Shown: in pieces, positions 1 through 5,202 of the stretch
How the letters are laid out: the number at the start of each line of letters is the position of its first letter
Numbering within the stretch: position 1 is the first letter of the stretch
DNA from: Planctomycetota bacterium
GTDB lineage: Bacteria; Planctomycetota; SZUA-567; JAFGNG01
Length of the DNA: 5,272 nt
Direction: 5' to 3'
Assembly: GCA_016927125.1 (NCBI GenBank)
Contig: JAFGNG010000053.1
Span: forward strand, 1 to 5,272
The notes under the pieces: generated by a model
What the model saw: the letters and a program-made list of their open reading frames with translations, nothing else
What the model was told of the DNA's origin: nothing
Database searches by the model: none
Position numbers and translations under genes: made by a program

Positions 1-234
1 GAGGCCGCCCTGATGCAGATCGGGCATTACCACGACAGCGTCAATCTCTTCCCCGAACCCTCCCCGGAAGCAAGCGAGTTTCGCGACGGCGAATTGTTTT
101 ATTATGAAATTTTCTGCCTGGTTAAGACTGGAGAGCAGGATAAGGCCAGGGAGGTGTTACAGCGCGGTTTAAAGCTCTGTCCGGAGAGTTGGCACGACCG
201 CGCCTTGAAAATTCTTGGTGATTTAGACGATTGA
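1..234 (+). CDS. C-terminal end of a TPR-like protein (5' end outside the window)
   Basis: The frame is open from base 1 (first visible residues E-A-A-L-M-Q) to a TGA at 232-234, so the 77 visible residues are the tail of a longer protein. The ATG at 13 has no ribosome binding site that I can see in the 12 bases before it and is probably internal. Visible residues 31-64 have the helix-turn-helix pattern of a tetratricopeptide repeat: an aromatic-rich first helix (LFYYEIFCLVKTG), then a second helix (DKAREVLQRGLKLCP) ending in the Pro typical of TPR boundaries. TPRs are protein-protein interaction scaffolds; the specific role cannot be told from this piece. A second TPR gene lies about 770 bp downstream on the same strand, but an independently promoted HU gene separates them. 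No intrinsic terminator is obvious after the stop. Confidence 0.7.
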   Translation, partial: EAALMQIGHYHDSVNLFPEPSPEASEFRDGELFYYEIFCLVKTGEQDKAREVLQRGLKLCPESWHDRALKILGDLDD

Positions 235-348
235 AAAAACCGGATATTGCGTTACCCCCAACCCTAAAATATTTGCGCTAAGATCTTTTATTCCGTTAGA
301 AAACAAGAGGTTACCAACTCCTAAGTATTTTACCGCAGGTTAAATGAC

Positions 349-378
349 TTGACAAAGGCGGATTGTATAATATATATA
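349..378 (+). promoter_or_regulatory. Sigma-70-type promoter for the HU-family gene
   Basis: A perfect -35 box, TTGACA (349-354), is followed by an AT-rich run. The best-spaced -10 boxes are TATATA at 371-376 (16 bp spacer) or 373-378 (18 bp spacer). A perfect TATAAT at 366-371 is present but only 11 bp from the -35, too close to be used with it. Transcription would start near 384, giving a leader of roughly 150 nt before the HU start. The rest of 235-532 shows no convincing gene, terminator or structured RNA. Confidence 0.6.
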
Positions 379-522
379 AGTACAATGATTCTTAGAACTT
401 GGTTATAGTTTTTCCGGGGAGAGCATTACTTCAGCCAGCATCAGCAAATAAGCCAAAGACGATTAAAAGGCACAAGGACTCAAGATTACAAAATAGTTGA
501 ATTATTGCCAGAACAGCATCAT

Positions 523-528
523 AGGAGG
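523..528 (+). promoter_or_regulatory. Ribosome binding site fixing the HU start
   Basis: A full AGGAGG lies 4 nt before the ATG at 533. It fixes that ATG as the start rather than the in-frame TTG at 497, which would add 12 residues with no similarity to HU N-termini. Confidence 0.8.
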
Positions 529-532
529 ATTC

Positions 533-877
533 ATGACTAAAAACGACATCGTGCTTACTATTGCAGAAACGACCGGCATGAGCCAGACAGATGTAAAAAG
601 AATTGTGCAAAGGACTCTTGATTCCATTATCGATGTACTGAAGGAAAATGGCAGGCTGGAGCTGCGTAATTTCGGCGTCTTCGAGGTCCGTAACCGCAAG
701 GCGCGCAAGGCGCGCAATCCCCGCACGGGAGAAGAAGTCATGGTTCCGCCCTGCAAGGTGGTCAGCTTCAAGGCTGGCAAGCGGATGGAGAGTGTGATTT
801 CTGACGGCCATTGTGATGCTACCAGCGCCCCGAAAGCCTTTCTAACGGAAGGCCAGGCGCAAGCGGGTGCCGAGTAA
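533..877 (+). CDS. HU/IHF-family DNA-binding protein with a C-terminal extension
   Basis: This 114-residue protein belongs to the HU/IHF family of small dimeric nucleoid proteins, which bend DNA non-specifically (HU) or at preferred sites (IHF). Residues 1-40 (MTKNDIVLTIAETTG onward) form the two-helix dimerisation region. Residues 40-67 carry the family signature, GRLELRNFGVFEVRNRKAR followed by the arm motif RNPRTGE. Pro63 corresponds to the proline that intercalates into DNA at the tip of the beta arm. The core ends near residue 90, the usual length for HU. About 24 further residues (91-114), rich in Ala, Gly, Glu and Gln, form an extension of unknown role, unlike the basic histone-like tails of some HU proteins. 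The gene has its own promoter and a long leader. Sequence alone does not separate HU from an IHF subunit here. The family assignment is secure. Confidence 0.95.
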   Translation: MTKNDIVLTIAETTGMSQTDVKRIVQRTLDSIIDVLKENGRLELRNFGVFEVRNRKARKARNPRTGEEVMVPPCKVVSFKAGKRMESVISDGHCDATSAPKAFLTEGQAQAGAE

Positions 878-1000
878 ACCGCGGGTTTGTTGAAACAATA
901 GTTTTTTCAAAACAAATTCAGTTATACTTAGTAATAAAAGCTTTAGAGCTGGCGTTATTAAACCGGGTTACCAACGTCGTAATGGGAAGGGGGATTAGAG

Positions 1001-1894
1001 ATGCCTGCAACCAATCCCTCTGCCGCGCGTTCATACCTTGCCGAGAGTATCGGCATTGTCCTCATTATTGTAATTGTAGGATGGTTTATAGTCAGCCGTT
1101 ATACCAACCCCGATCCTTCCATTCAAACCGCGATCACGCTGATGAACGAAGGCGATCTCGCCTACCGCGGGGGCAATTACAATGACGCCCTGAAGCTCTT
1201 CGATGAGGCCGGAGAGCTCGCCAACCGGGTCCGCCTTGAAGTCATGAGCACTCCCGAACCCGATCCCAACCGCCCCCGGGCCGATGCGTCCAGGATCGAG
1301 ATGGAGAGCCAGCTTAACGGGATTGAATCTGACGCGCTGTACCGCTGGGCTGACTGCCGGATCCTGCAGGTGCAGTTCGAGACCCATGCGGCGCGGGAAA
1401 AGGCAGTCGTCGCTGGGGAGACCTATTACCTCCCGGCCGAGATGCTTAGCGAGCCGGAGAAGCGGCTTCTGAAATCGATCGAGTTGTATCCCGCGCGTAG
1501 CGAGGCGTATCTCCTGCTGGGCTTTATCTACCGTGAGCAAGGGCCGGACAAGCTTGCCGAGGCGATTGCCATGCTCCAGAAGGCGGTCGAGCGCAACCAG
1601 CAAAGCTACCAGGCCCACAACGCCCTCGGCGAAGCCTATTATGCCAACGGCGAACAGGAAAAGGCGCGCGAGCACTTTGAGAAAGCGATCCTGCTGAATA
1701 ATGATTATGCCGGCGCCCACCTCAACCTGGGGATGTATTACGCCAACAAACAGGATTCACCCACCCCGCAAGCCGACGCGGACAATGCCAAGAAATGCCT
1801 GGTGACCTTTATTGAACTCTCGGAAAAGACCAAGACTTATTCCAAGTCCGACCTGGTGCGCGCCCGGCAGATCCTGAAAAGCCTCTCCGAATAA
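1001..1894 (+). CDS. Membrane-anchored tetratricopeptide repeat protein
   Basis: A 297-residue protein starting at an ATG preceded by AAGGGGG (987-993, spacing 7). Residues 12-33 (core IGIVLIIVIVGWFIV) form one hydrophobic segment without a lipobox, so it reads as an N-terminal membrane anchor rather than a lipoprotein signal. The rest is hydrophilic and helical. One TPR lies at about 44-73 (GDLAYRGGNYNDALKLFDEA). A second cluster follows at about 152-245, with TPR consensus positions at AYLLLGFIYREQG, NALGEAYYANGEQEKAREHF and AHLNLGMYYANK. Residues 80-150 have no clear repeat. The protein probably scaffolds a complex at the membrane, but partner and pathway cannot be inferred. The 123 nt upstream contain a TATACT (923-928) that could be a -10 box but lacks a good -35, so co-transcription with the HU gene is possible. 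The gene runs tail to tail into the glycosyltransferase gene with 11 nt between stops and no evident terminator. Confidence 0.85.
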   Translation: MPATNPSAARSYLAESIGIVLIIVIVGWFIVSRYTNPDPSIQTAITLMNEGDLAYRGGNYNDALKLFDEAGELANRVRLEVMSTPEPDPNRPRADASRIEMESQLNGIESDALYRWADCRILQVQFETHAAREKAVVAGETYYLPAEMLSEPEKRLLKSIELYPARSEAYLLLGFIYREQGPDKLAEAIAMLQKAVERNQQSYQAHNALGEAYYANGEQEKAREHFEKAILLNNDYAGAHLNLGMYYANKQDSPTPQADADNAKKCLVTFIELSEKTKTYSKSDLVRARQILKSLSE

Positions 1895-1905
1895 GCCGCG
1901 CCGGG

Positions 1906-3057
1906 TTATTCCCCGCCAGATTTTCCAGCAATAATTTCATGATAGAGCCCGGCAAGGCTTTGCGCCCACTTGCCGGCGGTATGTTCGACGAGGACGAATT
2001 CCCGCGCCTTCTTGCCGATGCGTTCGCGGACCAGCTCATTGCCAAGGTAGGTGCAGATGGCGCTGGCGAGGTAGGGGACATCATCGATGGGGGCGAGCAT
2101 CCCGGTCTTGCCGGGTTCGATCAGCGCCAGGGCGCCGGGGGTGGCGCTGGCGACCACTGCCAGGGCCGAGGCCTGCGCTTCAAGGATGGTATAGGGCATA
2201 CCTTCCCAGAGGCTTGCCAGCACGAAGAGATCCAAGGCATGGTAGAATGAGGGCATATGCTCGCATTCGCCCAGGAAGCGGACGGAATCCGCGATCTCGA
2301 GAGCCCGGCAGCGTTTCTTCAGCTTCTCTTCGAGTGAACCAGAGCCGGCGAGCAAAAAGATGGCATTGGGGAATTCCTTGAGCACCAGCTTGGCGACCCG
2401 GAGCAGGTTGCCCACCCCCTTTTGGGGTTCCAGCCGCGCCGCCATGCCGATCAAGAGGCGCTTGGGGCCAACCTGCAAAGATTTCCGCGCCATCGCGCGC
2501 ACCTCCAGCGAGGCAGGGTGGAATTCCTCCGGGTCTACCCCGTTGGGAATGTAAACCAGGTCTGCTGCCGGGATTCCGAGTACCTCCTGCGCCAGGAGCT
2601 TCTGTTCAAGATTGAGCACAATCATTTTAGTTGTCCAGCGGGCCGCGAGTTGCTCAAGCTTTTTGTAAATGCGGCTGTTTGACCATTCCATCGCCAGCAC
2701 ATGGGGGGTATGGACGACCGGGATCCCGAGCCGGGATGCGGCCAGGCGCCCGAGAAAGCCTGCTTTGGAGGAGTGGGTATGGATCAGGTCGGGCTGGTTA
2801 TCCTGAAGCAATCTGACTATCTTCCGGTAAGCAAGCAGATCGCCAAGGGGTGAGATCCTTCGCTTCATTGGGAGAAGCTCGATTTTTATATCAGGATGCC
2901 TTGCCAGTTGCTCCGGGAGTAAGGGATTGCGCAGTGGGCTGACTGCCAGGGTAAGCCCAATCCCCAGGGAGGGCAGGTACTGCGCCACCAGGTCCAGGTG
3001 GCGACCAGTGCCTCCGGCAGTAGCTTCCAAGAGGTGGAGTACCTGTAAGGGCTTCAT
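1906..3057 (-). CDS. GT4-family (GT-B fold) glycosyltransferase
   Basis: A 383-residue protein with the two Rossmann-like domains of retaining GT4 glycosyltransferases, which move a sugar from a nucleotide-sugar donor to a glycan or lipid acceptor, usually for exopolysaccharide, LPS or glycolipid. N-terminal acceptor domain: glycine loop GGTGRH at 15-20 and HTHSSKAGFLGRLAA from 93, a pattern common in capsule/EPS enzymes. C-terminal donor domain: IPNGVDPEEF around 171-180, ARLEPQKG at 207-214, LLAGSGSLEEKLK, and EGMPYTILE at 285-293, the EX7E motif that contacts the donor sugar. Length is typical and the frame intact. I chose the ATG at 3057 because homologous N-termini begin close to the first beta strand (LQVLHLL); a GTG at 3084 adds nine residues and has no ribosome binding site, and the ATG itself has only a weak GGA. 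A lone TATAAA (3101-3106, minus) could be a -10. It stands alone, so sugar and acceptor are unknown. Confidence 0.92.
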   Translation of the reverse strand: MKPLQVLHLLEATAGGTGRHLDLVAQYLPSLGIGLTLAVSPLRNPLLPEQLARHPDIKIELLPMKRRISPLGDLLAYRKIVRLLQDNQPDLIHTHSSKAGFLGRLAASRLGIPVVHTPHVLAMEWSNSRIYKKLEQLAARWTTKMIVLNLEQKLLAQEVLGIPAADLVYIPNGVDPEEFHPASLEVRAMARKSLQVGPKRLLIGMAARLEPQKGVGNLLRVAKLVLKEFPNAIFLLAGSGSLEEKLKKRCRALEIADSVRFLGECEHMPSFYHALDLFVLASLWEGMPYTILEAQASALAVVASATPGALALIEPGKTGMLAPIDDVPYLASAICTYLGNELVRERIGKKAREFVLVEHTAGKWAQSLAGLYHEIIAGKSGGE

Positions 3058-3110
3058 AATTCCACAATTTTCATGGACACACACAGGAATGCAAGGATTG
3101 TTTATATTCT

Positions 3111-3185
3111 CTCCCTCCCCTCAATCCCCTCCCGGAAGGAGGGGAGGCTCCCTCTCCCTTTGGGAGAGGGCTGGGGTGAGGGGGA
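3111..3185. repeat. GC-rich nested palindromic intergenic repeat, copy A
   Basis: A purine/pyrimidine-biased element made of inverted repeats. CCCTCTCCC (3150-3158) and GGGAGAGGG (3162-3170) form a perfect 9-bp stem with a TTT loop. CCCCTCC (3126-3132) pairs with GGAGGGG (3138-3144). CCCCTCA (3117-3123) can pair with TGAGGGG (3177-3183), enclosing both. Cores of the same type (CTCTCCCGGAGGGA) recur at 5062-5202, so this looks like a dispersed repeat rather than a single terminator. It lies 54 bp upstream of the glycosyltransferase start, between that gene and the terminator of the small basic protein gene, and could act in RNA as a hairpin leader. No open frame or transposase is associated with it. 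Confidence 0.65.
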
Positions 3186-3262
3186 TAAGCAAATCCGAAA
3201 AGAAATCCAAATACTCAAATCAACCTAAAATTCGAAGGTCGAAGTCTTCACTAAATCAGAAT
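3186..3262. repeat. Degenerate A-rich short-repeat tract
   Basis: Variants of an A-rich 7-9-mer occur in succession: AAATCCGAAAA, AAATCCAAAT, CAAATCAA, AAATTCGAAG, GTCGAAG. The units are diverged and unevenly spaced, so this is a decayed tandem-like tract rather than a clean array. It directly abuts repeat copy A. Together with copy A and the terminator it accounts for nearly all of the 300-base gap between the glycosyltransferase and small basic protein genes, in which I see no other gene. Confidence 0.3.
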
Positions 3263-3297
3263 GCTGACTCAAGCTGGAAATCCGGGGTTGTGTGCGG

Positions 3298-3333
3298 AAA
3301 TAAAAAAAGCGGCCCGGTTAATACCGGACCGCT
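3298..3333 (-). terminator. Rho-independent terminator of the small basic protein gene
   Basis: An 11-bp stem (3333-3323 with 3318-3308 on the minus strand) closes a 4-base ATTA loop and runs straight into TTTTTTT, then A and TTT. The single non-Watson-Crick position is a G-U wobble in the minus-strand transcript but a C/A mismatch on the plus strand, and only the minus strand has the U-tract, so the direction is clear. The stem begins 28 nt after the stop codon of the 58-residue gene. Confidence 0.88.
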
Positions 3334-3361
3334 GAAAAATCAACTTGCCACTACCCGCGAT

Positions 3362-3538
3362 TTACATGCCGCGTTTCCTCAGGGCAGAACTCTTCCGGTG
3401 GGGATGGGTATTCTTGGTGGTTCCGTCGCCCTGCTTGTGGGTGTAGCGGGACTTTTGCTTGGCGGATAATTTCCGCCTGACCTTACGCCGCGCCTTGGCA
3501 AGGGCAAGTTTCTCAGATTTTCTGGTTGTCTTTGGCAT
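3362..3538 (-). CDS. Small, extremely basic 58-residue protein
   Basis: I do not recognise the family. The product (begins MPKTTRKSEKLALAKARRKV, ends SSALRKRGM) has 21 Lys/Arg and 3 His among 58 residues against one Glu and one Asp. Residues 1-30 could form a Lys/Arg/Ala helix; residues 31-58 (RYTHKQGDGTTKNTHPHRKS region) are rich in Thr, His, Gly and Asn. Size and charge are those of a small ribosomal protein or a nucleic-acid-binding accessory protein, but I cannot match it to bL32-bL36, bS20, bS21 or bTHX. The gene is well supported despite its length: GAGGAG lies 9 nt before the ATG, a promoter with a perfect TTGACA lies upstream, and a strong terminator follows. It is 97 nt downstream of the FolD-like stop, so it may be read both from its own promoter and by read-through. 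RNA or ribosome binding is an inference from composition only. Confidence 0.85.
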   Translation of the reverse strand: MPKTTRKSEKLALAKARRKVRRKLSAKQKSRYTHKQGDGTTKNTHPHRKSSALRKRGM

Positions 3539-3547
3539 TAGTAATTG

Positions 3548-3553
3548 CTCCTC
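3548..3553 (-). promoter_or_regulatory. Ribosome binding site of the small basic protein gene
   Basis: GAGGAG on the minus strand, 9 nt before the ATG at 3538. This is one of the better Shine-Dalgarno sites in the window and is a main reason for accepting so short a gene. Confidence 0.8.
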
Positions 3554-3590
3554 GAATATTTATTCAGCAAGGGAGTAAAACAGAGAGAGA

Positions 3591-3619
3591 TATTTAGCGT
3601 CATAAGCCCTGAATGTCAA
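3591..3619 (-). promoter_or_regulatory. Sigma-70-type promoter for the small basic protein gene
   Basis: A perfect TTGACA -35 (3619-3614) and a weaker -10, TAAATA (3596-3591), are separated by exactly 17 bp. The start would fall near 3584, leaving a leader of about 45 nt. The site lies just past the end of the FolD-like gene (stop at 3638-3636), so transcription would be independent of the upstream pair. Confidence 0.6.
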
Positions 3620-3635
3620 GCTATTTTCCAAGGTT

Positions 3636-4550
3636 TCAACGGAAGGGGGTGTCATCTTTGAGGTTTTTTACCACTGCGGCCAGGTTTTCAGAATCTATGT
3701 CATTGGCGCAATTGACCACGTTTTGCAGGAAAAAAGCCGTCTCCAGCAGGGCAATTTCCCCAGCGGGAAGGATTGCCTGGGCGACTTTGGCCACCTCCGG
3801 CGCAAATGCGCCGCCGCCTCCGGGTTGGCTGGCTGAGTCGCCCGGTCCGGGTGCGCCAAGATCAAAGAGAATCACGCCGTTCTGGAGATGTTTGGCCGTG
3901 ATACTGCCCGGGATAACCCCGAGGGTAATGATAAGATCTGCGCAGCGGTAAAGTTCCGCCGGGACCTCAGATTCAAGCGGCGCCAGGATCGCAGTAGCAT
4001 GGCGCGTAGTCAGGGCTGCGACCAGGGGCAGGCCAACCATCCTGGGATTGGCCTGGATGAGTACGGTGGCGCCGTAAACTTCGATTTCATGGGTGGTGAG
4101 CGTAGCCATCACCGCGGCGGTCAGGGGGTGGATGCAGTCCGAGGTTTCGGGATCAGAGAACAATTGCCCGATACTCACCGGGTGGATGCCTTCAATATCT
4201 TTCCTTGGATTTAGCTGTGCAATGGCCCGGGTTTGTGAAACCCTGGCTTCGCTGTCGCGCAGCAGGCTGATGCCGGAGATCGCGGGATCGTTGGAAAGAG
4301 CACAGAGGCGGGCATCCACTTTTGGCGCCGGGGTATCCTGGTCAAGGGTATAGGCGGTATAGTCAATCCCGACCTGTTGGCAGGCTTGCCCGCGGTTGGC
4401 AGCGATCCGGGCCAAGGCGGGAGATTCACCCAGCAACACCCCGGCCACGCTGACCGGCTGGTTGCGCTCTTTCAAGAGGGCAACCTGGCGCGCCATTTCC
4501 ACGTGAATGGAAGCGGCCAGGTCTTTAAGTGCCAGGTTACGAGCGGCCAT
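3636..4550 (-). CDS. FolD-family protein with replaced catalytic residues (probable pseudoenzyme)
   Basis: A 304-residue protein colinear with FolD (about 288 residues), the cytosolic bifunctional methylenetetrahydrofolate dehydrogenase/methenyltetrahydrofolate cyclohydrolase of one-carbon metabolism. Recognisable segments: AGVLLGESPALARIAANRGQ near 36-55, KDIEGIHPVSIGQL at 117-130, the VGLP of the nucleotide-binding loop at 172-175, and CADLIITLGVIPG at 203-215. By my manual alignment to E. coli FolD, with a constant offset of one, catalytic Tyr50, Lys54, Gln98 and Asp121 correspond to Ile49, Arg53, Leu97 and Glu120. The hallmark PGGVGPMT reads PAGEIALLE (262-270), and the Gly and Ser of the GxSxxVGxP loop are also lost. 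The normal FolD reaction is therefore unlikely; a binding, structural or altered role is inferred. The frame is intact, so it is not a decaying gene. The ATG at 4550 lies inside the end of the STAS gene (14-nt overlap, weak ribosome binding site), suggesting translational coupling. An earlier in-frame start would run through the STAS coding sequence and adds nothing FolD-like. Confidence 0.85.
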   Translation of the reverse strand: MAARNLALKDLAASIHVEMARQVALLKERNQPVSVAGVLLGESPALARIAANRGQACQQVGIDYTAYTLDQDTPAPKVDARLCALSNDPAISGISLLRDSEARVSQTRAIAQLNPRKDIEGIHPVSIGQLFSDPETSDCIHPLTAAVMATLTTHEIEVYGATVLIQANPRMVGLPLVAALTTRHATAILAPLESEVPAELYRCADLIITLGVIPGSITAKHLQNGVILFDLGAPGPGDSASQPGGGGAFAPEVAKVAQAILPAGEIALLETAFFLQNVVNCANDIDSENLAAVVKNLKDDTPFR

Positions 4551-4875
4551 GGGCTTGTTTAGAGACTTCTTCAATAGGAATAAATTCTTCGAATCCGGCC
4601 AGCCTGAGAACGTCCACCAGGTTGGAGGTTGCGCGCAGGCGGAGCTTCTTTTTCCTGTTATTGGCCTGGAAAAAGGTCGCGGCAATAATTCCTACATAGG
4701 TGCTGTTGATGTAGTTGCTCTTGCTGAGATCGATCAGCAGTTCCTTACTCTTGGAGGAAAGCAACTGTTGGCATGCCTCATCGAAGAGCAGATCCTGATC
4801 ATGAAGCATCTCTTTCATGACAAGCAATTGGCCGTTTGAAACGATGTAGTGTTTGCTATCAGTAGCTCCTGCCAT
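4537..4875 (-). CDS. STAS-domain protein (anti-sigma factor antagonist type)
   Basis: A 112-residue single-domain protein. The STAS core is visible: beta strand KELLIDLS (44-51), the switch loop YINSTYVGII (55-64), a helix, the strand KLRLRATS, and the helix and loop LVDVLRLAGFEEFIPI (86-101). In SpoIIAA/RsbV-type antagonists the loop is D-S-S-G, whose first Ser is phosphorylated by an anti-sigma kinase. Here it is N57-S58-T59-Y60: the phosphorylatable Ser is kept but the preceding Asp is Asn. Such proteins normally switch partners in sigma-factor control, although many STAS proteins serve other signalling roles. No kinase, phosphatase or sigma factor gene is in the window. The ATG at 4875 is preferred because GGAG lies 11 nt upstream; a GTG at 4911 has no ribosome binding site. 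It overlaps the FolD-like gene by 14 nt, so the two proteins probably act together or are made in fixed ratio. Confidence 0.85.
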   Translation of the reverse strand: MAGATDSKHYIVSNGQLLVMKEMLHDQDLLFDEACQQLLSSKSKELLIDLSKSNYINSTYVGIIAATFFQANNRKKKLRLRATSNLVDVLRLAGFEEFIPIEEVSKQAHGRS

Positions 4876-4961
4876 GGGGTTTAATTCTCCGTTAAAATTC
4901 TGTCCGGGCACAAAATTTTCTCATCCTTGAGGCCTAAGTACACGCTTCCATTGCAACTTTG

Positions 4962-4990
4962 ATCTTATGGTTCGACCACTGTCCAGTCAA
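4962..4990 (-). promoter_or_regulatory. Candidate sigma-70 promoter for the STAS/FolD-like pair
   Basis: TTGACT (4990-4985, five of six consensus bases) and TAAGAT (4967-4962, four of six) are separated by 17 bp. The start would be near 4955, with a leader of about 80 nt before the STAS ATG. Spacing and position fit, but the -10 is weak. Confidence 0.45.
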
Positions 4991-4994
4991 TAAC

Positions 4995-5035
4995 AAAAAA
5001 ATTGCTCTTCCCAGCCGCAGATAGCGGCTTCTGGG
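4995..5035 (-). terminator. Possible intrinsic terminator upstream of the STAS promoter
   Basis: CCCAGCCGC (5010-5018) can pair with GCGGCT-TCTGGG (5024-5035), leaving a small bulge and a 5-base loop. On the minus strand a run of seven T (5001-4995) follows, but 8 nt after the stem, longer than usual. If real, it would stop transcripts entering from beyond the right edge and insulate the STAS operon. Confidence 0.35.
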
Positions 5036-5061
5036 CAGATCGGGGCGTAGGGGCACGACGT

Positions 5062-5202
5062 GTCTCTCCCTCTCCCGGAGGGAGGGGAAGCGCAGCGCAG
5101 ACTCTCCAGTCTTAGACCGGAAGCCCGGCAGGCAATCCCCCAGGTTGGAGAACCTGGGCTACAACTTAATCCTCTCCCGGAGGGAAGGGAAGATCAAGTT
5201 GT
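5062..5202. repeat. Compound palindromic repeat element, copies B and C
   Basis: Two copies of a CTCTCCCGGAGGGA-type core (near 5072-5090 and 5172-5192) bracket two further hairpins. TCCAGTC (5105-5111) pairs with GACCGGA (5115-5121) with one mismatch. CCCAGGTT (5139-5146) pairs perfectly with AACCTGGG (5151-5158) around a GGAG loop. The last core is enclosed by ACAACTTAAT (5161-5170) and ATCAAGTTGT (5193-5202), inverted repeats matching at 9 of 10 positions. The cores resemble repeat copy A at 3111-3185. I see no open reading frame inside. It looks like a non-coding mobile or REP/MITE-like cluster. With the STAS leader, promoter and possible terminator it accounts for most of the gene-free stretch 4876-5272; the remaining 70 bases hold only a run of nine C (5234-5242) and a TTGACA (5255-5260) too near the edge to judge. 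Confidence 0.6.

Noticed and set aside
886..916. Hairpin after the HU gene as a terminator (TTTGTTGAAA with TTTCAAAACAAA)
   Set aside because: The stem is AT-rich and bulged, and no T-run follows it, so it does not meet the pattern of an intrinsic terminator.
309..975. GGTTACCAAC at 309-318 and again at 966-975, upstream of the HU and TPR genes
   Set aside because: Several shared 10-mers are expected by chance in 5 kb, and the two copies lie at different positions relative to any promoter, so an operator cannot be claimed.
1031..1720. Long open frame on the minus strand opposite the TPR protein gene
   Set aside because: It lies wholly antisense to a gene with clear TPR motifs, a membrane anchor and a ribosome binding site; its product shows no domain and the openness follows from codon bias of the real gene.
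1861..1915. Shared bidirectional terminator between the convergent TPR and glycosyltransferase genes
   Set aside because: CCCGGC/GCCGGG and CGGG/CCCG pairings are possible, but the loops are poor and neither strand has a T-run.
2927..3469. 180-codon open frame on the plus strand
   Set aside because: It runs across the glycosyltransferase start, repeat copy A, the A-rich tract, a terminator and part of the small basic gene; the product is low in complexity and has no recognisable domain.
3636..4685. Longer form of the FolD-like protein starting at 4685
   Set aside because: The extra 45 residues are an out-of-frame reading of the STAS gene and have no FolD similarity; FolD proteins begin at about the ATG at 4550.
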